DNA of 64,000 bases from Paenibacillus paeoniae. GTDB taxonomy: Bacteria > Bacillota > Bacilli > Paenibacillales > Paenibacillaceae. Under the pieces are notes generated by a model that did not search any database, was not told where the DNA came from, and worked only from the letters and a program-made list of their open reading frames with translations. Made by a program: the position numbers and the translations under genes. The stretch's first letter is position 1. Every line of letters starts with the position of its first letter. Shown here piece after piece: positions 54,979 to 62,846 of the stretch. The stretch spans positions 2,418,001-2,482,000 of the forward strand of contig NZ_QUBQ01000001.1 of NCBI RefSeq assembly GCF_003388735.1. The letters are read 5' to 3'.

Positions 54979-55173
54979 TCATGAGTAATAGATCGTTCTA
55001 CCTTGCGAAATACCCTGCTGTGAAGAGCCTAGAAAGTTAATTCTATTGGGTCCTACTCCACCCGCAACTTGCTTCATTTCTTGCTCAGTCAGCCTCTTTC
55101 CTTCTTCCTTCAAATCCTCAAGACGAAGCTTTGCTTTGGAATCAATTGGTGCTTGTTGATTGTTCTCTGACAT
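54979..55173 (-). CDS. double-glycine precursor peptide 1
   Basis: 64 residues. Residues 1-39 are a leader ending LTEQEMKQVAGG; the predicted core is 25 residues, VGPNRINFLGSSQQG and onward, ending TIYYS. No Cys. ATG follows AAGAGGTGGT. Leader nearly identical to the next peptide, core unrelated. Cut and exported by the transporter at 50996, presumably. Modification unknown; Ser, Thr, Asn and Tyr are the reactive residues available. Confidence 0.9.
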   Translation of the reverse strand: MSENNQQAPIDSKAKLRLEDLKEEGKRLTEQEMKQVAGGVGPNRINFLGSSQQGISQGRTIYYS

Positions 55174-55187
55174 GTTTTCACCACCTC

Positions 55188-55388
55188 TTAAAATTTATGT
55201 TGTTTATTAGTGGGGATCGTTTTTCCATTCATATGAATGGCCGATGTATTTTGAAGCTTCCCGGCTCCAGCACCACCTGCAACTTGCTTCATTTCTTGCT
55301 CAGTGAGCGTTTTGCCTTCTTCCCTCAATTCATCCAGTTGCAGCTTTGCTTTGGACTCGGACGATACTTGTTGATGATTCTCTGGCAT
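55188..55388 (-). CDS. double-glycine precursor peptide 2
   Basis: 66 residues. The 39-residue leader, ending LTEQEMKQVAGG, matches precursor 1 closely (SKAKL, EEGK and the last 12 residues identical). The 27-residue core starts AGAGKLQNTSAIHM and ends NKQHKF; basic, no Cys. ATG after AAGAGGTGATT. First gene of the peptide operon, 14 bases before precursor 1. Confidence 0.9.
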   Translation of the reverse strand: MPENHQQVSSESKAKLQLDELREEGKTLTEQEMKQVAGGAGAGKLQNTSAIHMNGKTIPTNKQHKF

Positions 55389-55541
55389 TTCTAATCACCT
55401 CTTCATCGTAGTTTGGTATAGTCTACAAGAAACGACATCCTTCATAAAGCAACCAAAGTTGTCATTTTCATAGAGGAATGATAGGATCGTATAACCTAAT
55501 TTTGTTTGCAGGACAATTTCATAGGAATAGGAGAGAGAATA

Positions 55542-56087
55542 ATGATAGTGAAGCAGCAGTCCTTCGAGGTACGAGGCTTGAGGTATTCGATTAGATCTGC
55601 TAATGAAGAAGATGCAGCAGCATTATCACAGCTGCGGGTGAAGATCGATGGAGAGACCGAACATATGGACCGGGAGGCGGGGGAGGCTTTCATCAGTGCC
55701 GAGGGTTTCAAAGAGCTTATTCAAAGTGACAGCGAGCGAGAACGCAATTTATTTTTGGTCGCAGTTGCAGACAGCCGACTCATCGGCTATTCAAGATGCG
55801 AGGGTATCTATTTAAAGCGTTTTGCCCATAAGGCCGAATTTGGCGTTTGTATTCTGAAGGAGTTTTGGGGATATGGCATCGGGAAGGAGCTGCTAAGGAC
55901 TTCCTTAGCATGGGCAGACTCTATCGGCATAACTAAAATGACCTTACATGTACTGGAGTCAAATAAGAGCGCCATCCAACTGTACGAACGCTTCGGATTT
56001 CAGATTGAAGGTATCTTAAAGAATGACAAGGTACTGTCCGATGGTCGGTATTACAATACGGTTGTCATGGGGCGCTTCACTGGCTAA
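55542..56087 (+). CDS. GNAT-family N-acetyltransferase
   Basis: 181 residues from ATG 55542 (AGGAG 8 bases before it). Acetyl-CoA-binding block FWGYGIGKELLRTSLAWA and C-terminal NKSAIQLYERFGFQIEGIL. It lies on the opposite strand between the peptide operon and the ligase operon, with only 32 bases to the convergent ligase stop. It may acetylate an amine of small molecules or proteins; connection with either cluster is unproven. Confidence 0.9.
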   Translation: MIVKQQSFEVRGLRYSIRSANEEDAAALSQLRVKIDGETEHMDREAGEAFISAEGFKELIQSDSERERNLFLVAVADSRLIGYSRCEGIYLKRFAHKAEFGVCILKEFWGYGIGKELLRTSLAWADSIGITKMTLHVLESNKSAIQLYERFGFQIEGILKNDKVLSDGRYYNTVVMGRFTG

Positions 56088-56119
56088 ACGCCTCCATGGC
56101 ATGGTCATACCCGATTGGT

Positions 56120-57658
56120 TCAAATGAGTCTCTTCTTATCCCGCTTACCCAGATGAGTATAGGGAATCTCCTCCGCCAGTACGATCTCCTTTGGCATCTG
56201 ATAACGAGCAGTCCGCGATCGAAGCCACTCCATGAGCTGTCCAGTATTCACTTCCGCATGTGGGATTAGCTGGACATAAGCCATCAGCCGCTGCCCGAAT
56301 GTCTCATCCGAGATGCCAATTACGGCAACATCCTCAACTAACGGATGATGAATCAAAATATGCTCCAACTCGATGGGGTACACATTTTCGCCGCCTGATA
56401 CGATTCGGTCATCCACTCTTCCGCACAAGTAATAGAGGCCGTCGCTATCCATATACCCCATATCGCCTGTCGCAATCCACTTCCTGTTGCGGCTTGCACG
56501 CCATGAACGATTCCGGATGCAAAACTGTCCGATTACTCCTGGTTCTGTCTCATTTAAATCCTCATCCAATACAAATAGAGGCACGCCCTCAATTCTCCGT
56601 CCCAGCGTATGCGCCGACTGCCTTAGATCCGGTGGAGCAGCTACAATATTCAGCCCTGACTCTGACGTACCGTACAAATTGCACAGTACATCCCCTAGCT
56701 TGGCGAATACGCCTGCCACCAGCTTCGGATTAAGCTCGGCTCCTCCTGAAGCGATACAGGCCAGTGATCGCAAATCCTCGGCATTATGCTTCATCATCTT
56801 GTCCAGCATAAGCGGGACAACGGTCGCCACTTGCACCTGATGCGCACGGATAAGCGCGCATGCTCTGGACGCGTCGAAGCCCGATGTCAGGACAATCTTT
56901 TTGCCCAAAGCGACGAATAATAGCAGGATCGCAATACCGTAGCCATGGTAGATAGGCGTCGCGATATATCCGGTATGGTAACGCACGAGATGAAGCCGCT
57001 CAAGCAAAGTGTGAAACGGGTTCAAATAGTGGAATAAGGACGGCTTATGCGGCACTTTCTTCGCCTTGCCAGTCGTGCCGCCTGTCAGAAGCATAATCGT
57101 GCCCGATGAAGTTCGATGCCAGCTGTGCCTGGCGTTGGAGGGATCGCTTGGCCGCAGATTGTTGACAGCAGGCTTCTCATCATGGTAGCTAAGCAGCTTT
57201 CCCTTGTTGTAAGAGGACTGCTCGATGAAGAAAATAAGCTCCTCGTCGTAGATCAGCAAATCAAAGTCATATGCAGTCAGCAAGTCTTGCCATTGGTCCT
57301 GGCTCATCTCGGCGTTTAACAGATAGATATCTGCTCCAGCCCAAGATAAAGCAAATACGGATTTCACCAGAGATGCATGGTTGCGGCACAGAAGTGCGGC
57401 CCTGCTGCCAGGCTTGATTCCATACAATGTCTTCAGCGTCAGTGACAGCTCTTCGCTATGGACCAGCAACTGTCGATAAGAGATCGTCTCGCGGTCATCA
57501 GCAAGAGCTGCCGCTTCTCCGTACGTCCGCTCAGCTATTCGGAGTAGCGCCATGACATTGATTCCGTAGCGGCAGATAGCAGCAAACAGGCGATAGAGGC
57601 CAAGCGGACTAAGCATCCCCATCTTCCGCATCACTTGCGCCAATTTAAGCATCCCCAT
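56120..57658 (-). CDS. AMP-dependent acyl ligase (FadD-like)
   Basis: 512 residues. Adenylation motifs: LLTGGTTGKAKKVPH, YGTSESG, TGDMGYMDSDGLYYLCGR, and the C-terminal catalytic Lys near GKRDKK. It activates a carboxylic acid as acyl-AMP and loads CoA or a carrier protein such as the ACP at 62572. ATG 57658 with AGGAGG 7 bases before; overlaps the SDR stop by 14 bases. The activated acid is unknown. Confidence 0.9.
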   Translation of the reverse strand: MGMLKLAQVMRKMGMLSPLGLYRLFAAICRYGINVMALLRIAERTYGEAAALADDRETISYRQLLVHSEELSLTLKTLYGIKPGSRAALLCRNHASLVKSVFALSWAGADIYLLNAEMSQDQWQDLLTAYDFDLLIYDEELIFFIEQSSYNKGKLLSYHDEKPAVNNLRPSDPSNARHSWHRTSSGTIMLLTGGTTGKAKKVPHKPSLFHYLNPFHTLLERLHLVRYHTGYIATPIYHGYGIAILLLFVALGKKIVLTSGFDASRACALIRAHQVQVATVVPLMLDKMMKHNAEDLRSLACIASGGAELNPKLVAGVFAKLGDVLCNLYGTSESGLNIVAAPPDLRQSAHTLGRRIEGVPLFVLDEDLNETEPGVIGQFCIRNRSWRASRNRKWIATGDMGYMDSDGLYYLCGRVDDRIVSGGENVYPIELEHILIHHPLVEDVAVIGISDETFGQRLMAYVQLIPHAEVNTGQLMEWLRSRTARYQMPKEIVLAEEIPYTHLGKRDKKRLI

Positions 57659-58514
57659 GGCTATCCCTCCTCTTTCTCAGCTTACGCGGCATCCAGCTCT
57701 CCCATAGCCCTCTGAACATGAGCGAAGCGGCCTGTCCCGTGAACAGCCACCAAGGCCTCCATGTTCTCCCCTTCGTATACATCGACTTGGCGATGATACG
57801 GGCTACATGCTCCGGACTCATGGCGGGCGCTGTCCGGTAAGCAGCGGTTGGTTCAATCATCGGTGTACGAACCAGCGGCAGATAAATAGATGTCATAGCG
57901 ATTCCAGCCGCATTCAGCTCCGGGGCAGCGGAGCGAAACCAGGTGTCAAATGCGGCCTTGGACGCTTGATAAGCCGCCCAGTGTGGAAGCGGAATAAGAG
58001 ATGTATTTATAGTAGACACATGGATGATTTGCCCTTGACGGCGTTCCAGTACAGGGATAACGGATAGCAGCAGCTTGACCGGAGCCAGATAGTTGATCGA
58101 CATCGTTCTGGCATAGTCATGAAATCGATCCAGAGAATCATAGATGGATCGCCGAATGGAGAGCCCCGCGTTGCTCACCACAATATCCGGTGCATTCCGC
58201 TCCTCGCGAAGAATGTCAAGCAGCGCCTCCATATCCTCGTCCCGCCTCAGATCCGCAGTTACAACAGTTATCTGCGTCTTCTCGTTGGACTCAATCTGCC
58301 CCTTAACGGCCAGCAGCTTGTCTTCTCTTCTCGCCACCAACACAAGATGAACCGGATATTTTCCTAGCAACAACGCGATCTGCTCGCCAATTCCGGAGCT
58401 TGCTCCTGTTACGAGTATGGTCTTCCCGCTTATCGCCTTTATCAGCTTATCCTCATTCAGCCCGGAGGACGGAAAGAGCAGCCGTTCTAGCATGCTATAT
58501 CTTCGCATCGTCAT
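57645..58514 (-). CDS. short-chain dehydrogenase/reductase paired with the ligase
   Basis: 289 residues. TGASSGIGEQIALLLG nucleotide-binding loop, NAG motif in VVSNAGLSIRR, active site YQASK. A hydrophobic C-terminus (WWLFTGQAASLMFRGLW) may associate with membrane. SDR plus AMP-ligase pairs act on fatty-acyl groups in several bacteria. Starts (ATG 58514 or 58508) just downstream of a TTGTCT-17-GACAAT promoter-like pair. Confidence 0.88.
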   Translation of the reverse strand: MTMRRYSMLERLLFPSSGLNEDKLIKAISGKTILVTGASSGIGEQIALLLGKYPVHLVLVARREDKLLAVKGQIESNEKTQITVVTADLRRDEDMEALLDILREERNAPDIVVSNAGLSIRRSIYDSLDRFHDYARTMSINYLAPVKLLLSVIPVLERRQGQIIHVSTINTSLIPLPHWAAYQASKAAFDTWFRSAAPELNAAGIAMTSIYLPLVRTPMIEPTAAYRTAPAMSPEHVARIIAKSMYTKGRTWRPWWLFTGQAASLMFRGLWESWMPRKLRKRRDSHGDA

Positions 58515-58660
58515 AATCCTTTTTTGGAAAGTAATGTGCAGTACCTCTATTGTCTACTACTCTAGCAGTCGAGACAAGAGCAGATGCGCGTTAACTAGTT
58601 ATAAATCGGAGTATGTTCAGGTATAGAACTCACGACTTGTAGCATACCTCTCAGCACTAA

Positions 58661-58705
58661 CAAAAAAATGGCGGTGCCAGGAATAACATCCTGGTCACCA
58701 CCATC
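58661..58705 (-). terminator. terminator of the BtrH-like/radical SAM operon
   Basis: About 15-bp stem (ATGGCGGTGCCAGGA with TCCTGGTCACCACCAT) and a T7 run on the minus strand, after the glycosyltransferase. It separates this operon from the SDR-ligase pair. Confidence 0.88.
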
Positions 58706-58762
58706 TCTATTAACTTCTTCATTTAAAGTAAGTAAGCCATTGAATGAATATAACAGCTTCGC

Positions 58763-60208
58763 CTATCCTTTTAACACTGGCTCCTTAACGGGAGCCGGCT
58801 CGGTCTTCAAAGGCGTTGCAACCTTCGCAATGTCCAACAGCAGTGATTCTCCAACCTTGGCGGATACGGAGTAGCCCAGCTGCTTCTGGCTCAGAATGGA
58901 CTGCAGCTCGTCGAGACTATGCCATGTCCATCCGGCTACCGTAGCCAGGTAGGATACGTAGGTTTCATTATGGATAAATACCAGCTTCTTCGAAATCCGT
59001 TGAAGCTCCTTTAACCATATGCCTGCAATTGGCTCGCTGATCATCCGATAGAAGTCGGTGACAACGAGGACGTCAAAATATCCCGACGCATAAGGCGTAT
59101 CCGCGCCCAGCATATAGACAACCTCTTTATCCCTCAGCTTGCTTTTCAAATCCTGATAGATATGCTTGTTCTGCAAGAAAACATGCGAAACATCCAGCTC
59201 TTTCAACAGGGCGTAACTATCGGCCCCAACGATAGCGGAGCGCTCAGCCCCCGCCAAATAATCTTCATGCAGTCTGCCGATCAATTCTGCCGAATACAAA
59301 GGCGTATAATACTTGATAACTAAACGATTGAACTTCGACATAATCCCGTCATAATGCATATCGGCCGAATACGGGTACAGCTCTGTATCGAATGTGTAAT
59401 GCTTAAAATGCATTTTTTTGCGATTCATAAAGCTTGTCTTGATCTTCATATCGATTTTGTCATCAGCCGCATGAGGGAGGTGCAGAACGCATATCTCTTC
59501 CGTCGCATACATAGCCGCACCGTGCAGATGCAAATGATACGAGAAGTCGGTATCCTCCGCCCCCCAGCCCTTGAACGATTCGTCGAACCCGCCGGACTTC
59601 AACACAATATCCCTCGATGCGCTGACGGCGCCGCTCCAGCCCATCGTCCATGGCACATCCATCCGGTTCAAATCGCCGCCAACCAGCTCGAAGTGTGACG
59701 TCCGCATATCCTCCCAACCAGGATGGAACTTCAGTCGCTCGCATGTCTCTGCCAGGTTCTGTGGCGTGATGCCTTCGATAACCGTCATATCCTCGATATC
59801 CGGGTCCGTGAAGGCTCCTAATATATAATGGTACAGCACCGTATTCGTGCTGTTCCCGATTCGTCCGACCGATTGTTGGATCATCATATCCGGGATAACG
59901 ATTCCGCTGTCCAAGAAGACCAGTATGCGCCCCTTGCTTTCCGCAATACCGGTATTGCGCGCTCTGGACCGACAGGAATGTTTGTCTCTCGGGATAAAGA
60001 TATAGTTCAGAGAAGGAAGCTTGTCCCGATACGAATCGACGACAGCGCAAACTGGCTCAGTAGAGCCATCGTCTACAATAACCACTTCCAGCCCGATATG
60101 GTCCAAACCCTGTTGCTCGCTTATAAAATACAACGTTTTCTCCAATTGCTCTGGCTTGTTATGCACCGGAATAACAATTGAAATATCCATACGATTCATT
60201 CCCTCCAT
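58763..60208 (-). CDS. family 2 glycosyltransferase with degenerate methyltransferase-like C-domain
   Basis: 481 residues. GT-A domain about 7-290 (SIVIPVHNKPEQLEKTL, VDDGS, RNTGIAESKGRILVFLDSG) with a GT7C-like segment GWSGAVSASRDIVLKSGGF and WGAEDTDF, as in chondroitin-polymerase-type enzymes. Residues about 310-470 form an extra domain resembling a SAM methyltransferase core (YFDVLVVTDFYRMI) but without a GxGxG motif. Start may be ATG 60208 or 60190 (GGAGGG upstream). Last gene of the operon; donor and acceptor unknown. Confidence 0.85.
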   Translation of the reverse strand: MEGMNRMDISIVIPVHNKPEQLEKTLYFISEQQGLDHIGLEVVIVDDGSTEPVCAVVDSYRDKLPSLNYIFIPRDKHSCRSRARNTGIAESKGRILVFLDSGIVIPDMMIQQSVGRIGNSTNTVLYHYILGAFTDPDIEDMTVIEGITPQNLAETCERLKFHPGWEDMRTSHFELVGGDLNRMDVPWTMGWSGAVSASRDIVLKSGGFDESFKGWGAEDTDFSYHLHLHGAAMYATEEICVLHLPHAADDKIDMKIKTSFMNRKKMHFKHYTFDTELYPYSADMHYDGIMSKFNRLVIKYYTPLYSAELIGRLHEDYLAGAERSAIVGADSYALLKELDVSHVFLQNKHIYQDLKSKLRDKEVVYMLGADTPYASGYFDVLVVTDFYRMISEPIAGIWLKELQRISKKLVFIHNETYVSYLATVAGWTWHSLDELQSILSQKQLGYSVSAKVGESLLLDIAKVATPLKTEPAPVKEPVLKG

Positions 60209-60257
60209 CCACTGCTGGTCTTAAAGAGGGCTTCCATAAGAAACCCTCCCTCTCTAA

Positions 60258-61385
60258 TTAAACTTCCAGCTCCACTGCTTCCTCAAATTGATAAGGGACC
60301 AGATGATTGCGCCTTCCAAGCTCCTCAACAAGTGCAGTCAATACCTGCTTCTCCGCTGCCTGCATGGGTTCTAGTCGATTCGCGATATCTCTCAGCGTCT
60401 GATTATTGCGTGAATAGAAATACTTCAAGAGCATATTGCGAAGCACCATCGCCTCGCCTTCCAAGCGTGTATAACCTTCCAGAGCAACGCTATCTTCCCC
60501 AAGCGCCCCCTGCTCCTGCAAATAGCGAATACGGGCCGTCATCATTTTTTTGTGCTCCCATAAAATATGAAGCGGCCTTACGTCGAGATTGAGGCTGCCC
60601 TCAGCCAGCAATCGGAAGTATTCCTGCAGCCCCGTATATATTTCGAGGCCGTAATACCCTTTTATACTTTCATAATGGAATCTTAACCGCTTGGATGTGT
60701 TGACGCTATGCAAATAATCACTCATGCTGTCCAGCAGCGTCTGCAGTTCCAGATCGTATCTCCCCAGCTGTGCTCCAAATCGCGAACCGCCGTACTCACG
60801 CGGCTCAACCTTGCGGCATAAGCTAATTCCCTTTTGTCCTGTATCGTTGTAGTAAGCTAGGCTAAAATTCTCGAACGTGACTTCCTGGAAGGAAAACTGC
60901 CGGTTTTTATCAAAAATCGCAATGTTATAGATTTGACGGTTCCGATCATAGCCGAACACCATCAGATCATGGCTGAAGTGATGCACCCCGTTGCTGATCG
61001 AGTTCGGGATATAATACTCGTCCACATAGGTTGAGCAATAATAACCCTCGTCGAGATGAAGCTGCAGAAACCTATGAATATCAATCTCAAGATTGGCAAG
61101 AGTATCTTTGTTCGTCTGCCGATATTGAAGCCATGGCACATTGCCGAACAGAACCATGAGATTGGGAAAGAAGTCGAGCCGATACTCCCCGGTCTCCATA
61201 TAGTCTTTGGAGATGTAGAGCTGATTGTAATGGGTGTAAATCCACGGCTTGCACTCCTCGTAATTTTGGAGAATGCCCAGCACATAAGCATGACCGAGAA
61301 AACCGTATACGTCAGGAATGGTAAAAGGAAGTCTCTGCACTCCGTCGAACTCCCTGTTTTCTGTACGCGCAGCATCGTTGCTCAT
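60258..61385 (-). CDS. BtrH/C39-like protein lacking the nucleophilic Cys
   Basis: 375 residues. The N-terminal half aligns with the gene at 62847: VDEYYIPN and HFSHDLMVFGYD match VDSYYEP and HVDHTLLVFGFD. The His (139) and Asp (159) of the papain/C39-like site are kept, but Gly31 stands where the partner has Cys39. The C-terminal half is helical. It may be a non-catalytic partner or a binding protein. ATG after GGAGGAAGGAG; 19 bases after the radical SAM stop. Confidence 0.72.
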   Translation of the reverse strand: MSNDAARTENREFDGVQRLPFTIPDVYGFLGHAYVLGILQNYEECKPWIYTHYNQLYISKDYMETGEYRLDFFPNLMVLFGNVPWLQYRQTNKDTLANLEIDIHRFLQLHLDEGYYCSTYVDEYYIPNSISNGVHHFSHDLMVFGYDRNRQIYNIAIFDKNRQFSFQEVTFENFSLAYYNDTGQKGISLCRKVEPREYGGSRFGAQLGRYDLELQTLLDSMSDYLHSVNTSKRLRFHYESIKGYYGLEIYTGLQEYFRLLAEGSLNLDVRPLHILWEHKKMMTARIRYLQEQGALGEDSVALEGYTRLEGEAMVLRNMLLKYFYSRNNQTLRDIANRLEPMQAAEKQVLTALVEELGRRNHLVPYQFEEAVELEV

Positions 61386-61404
61386 CGATTGTCTCCTTCC
61401 TCCG

Positions 61405-62547
61405 TTAGTACGATTCTTTATCGGCGAACATCCTCGTGCAGCGATTGCACATCATCAGATTGGTCGTTTTCAAATATTCGCGGAAGCTCGTCGCACGCTC
61501 GCCCTCCCACATCTCCTGGAACGTATTTTCATAGATATTGCCGTACTTGTAGTCCGGCAGATCGACACATGGATAGACCTCGCCCGTTCTGCGGATGACC
61601 ATCTCATGCCATGGCGCCACGCACTTCGTGCGGCCGAACACGTTGTCGATATCCGTGAAATATTCATGAATATCCACAAAGCTGGACGTGTCAACTCCTT
61701 CGGAGTCCCAGATTTCCTCCAAATCCTTCTTGAGCGCCAATGTATCAATGCCGATATCTTCTTCTACAAAGCCTTGCCAACCTGCCGACACATCGCAGTT
61801 CAGATGCTCCTTCATCTGCTCGGCGTAAGCCAGTCCACGCTCCTGTGTCGTAAACAAGAGTGGAGCAAAGTTGACCGACAAATCGCGGCGCTTCAGCCAA
61901 GGGTTTTTGGAATCATGAAGCACGACATTCGCATCCTTGAATCGTTCGCGCAGCGCGCCGAGGAAATCCTTGATGCTGTGATAGTTGTATTTGGAGAGAA
62001 CCATTGTAATATTAATGAACGGAAACATTTTTTTCCGTCTGCGTTTCTCTTCGATAAGAGCGTCGATGTTTTCGCAAATGGTCTTGAAGCTGCCTTTCCC
62101 CCGGATGGAATCATGGAATTCCTCCGGCCCGTCAATCGATATATTCATCGCTACGATGTTTTCCATAATGAACTGAACCTGCTTCTTAATGAGCGAGCCG
62201 TTCGTGAGCAAATAAATATTCGCCTTGCGGCTGCGCAAATACTCGACCAGCTCCGTGAAATGCTTGTAAAGCATCGGCTCTCCGCCGGTCACGATAACGC
62301 TAAGGTTTTTGTTCTCCTCGGTTACGTCATGAAGAAATCTCTTTAAGACATCAATATCCAGCTGTTCGCGAATCGCGCGTTGAGGCTCCTTAAGCGCCCA
62401 GCCGGTCTCGCCCCAGATATGGCAGAAGCTGCAGCGGTAGTTGCACATTTCCGATGGAAACAGCGTAAGCTGCTTAATTTCCGGCTTTAAATTTTGAACA
62501 TGCTCGACTAGAGCCGTTCCACCAAAACTGCCTGCTTTTGTCAACAT
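61405..62547 (-). CDS. radical SAM enzyme with a single-cluster (twitch-type) C-domain
   Basis: 380 residues. SAM cluster Cys35, Cys39 and Cys42 in CNYRCSFC, and the GGEPML motif. C-terminal Cys309, Cys327, Cys367 and Cys370 (C-X17-C-X39-C-X2-C) could hold one auxiliary cluster. The X17 and X2 gaps equal those I recall for BtrN, the butirosin dehydrogenase. No RiPP recognition domain is evident. Possible reactions: alcohol dehydrogenation of a sugar, or peptide modification. ATG after AGGAGGG; 24 bases after the ACP stop. Confidence 0.88.
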   Translation of the reverse strand: MLTKAGSFGGTALVEHVQNLKPEIKQLTLFPSEMCNYRCSFCHIWGETGWALKEPQRAIREQLDIDVLKRFLHDVTEENKNLSVIVTGGEPMLYKHFTELVEYLRSRKANIYLLTNGSLIKKQVQFIMENIVAMNISIDGPEEFHDSIRGKGSFKTICENIDALIEEKRRRKKMFPFINITMVLSKYNYHSIKDFLGALRERFKDANVVLHDSKNPWLKRRDLSVNFAPLLFTTQERGLAYAEQMKEHLNCDVSAGWQGFVEEDIGIDTLALKKDLEEIWDSEGVDTSSFVDIHEYFTDIDNVFGRTKCVAPWHEMVIRRTGEVYPCVDLPDYKYGNIYENTFQEMWEGERATSFREYLKTTNLMMCNRCTRMFADKESY

Positions 62548-62571
62548 AAAAGAAATCCCTCCTCGTATTGG

Positions 62572-62835
62572 CTATTCTTCACTCGATGTAGCGATATACT
62601 GCATGATGGCATTGATGCTGCTGAAATTGCGGAAATCCAGATCCTCGTCCTTCCAGGCGACGCCAAACTCCATCTCCGTGGCGATAACGAGCTTAATGAA
62701 CGTAAGCGAATTTATACCAAGCGAAGACAGTTCTTCATCCGGGCCTAGCTGATCTAGTGCAGATGGATCGTCCACGTTGTCTCTTAATAGATTGATTACC
62801 TTTTCTTTCAATTCTTCCTCTGTATTGATCACCAT
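62572..62835 (-). CDS. acyl carrier protein
   Basis: 87 residues, acidic four-helix carrier domain. The phosphopantetheine Ser is Ser43 in GINSL, where the usual DSL has Asn before Ser. It would carry an acyl or aminoacyl thioester made by an adenylating enzyme and pass it to the BtrH-like protein. ATG after AGGAGG; lies 11 bases after the BtrH-like stop. Confidence 0.92.
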   Translation of the reverse strand: MVINTEEELKEKVINLLRDNVDDPSALDQLGPDEELSSLGINSLTFIKLVIATEMEFGVAWKDEDLDFRNFSSINAIMQYIATSSEE

Positions 62836-62846
62836 ATCTGTTCCTC

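Noticed and set aside
54979..55388. Lanthipeptide or sactipeptide assignment for the precursor peptides
   Set aside because: The cores contain no Cys and no LanB, LanC, LanM or RRE-bearing maturase is adjacent; the radical SAM enzyme is in a separate operon about 6 kb away.
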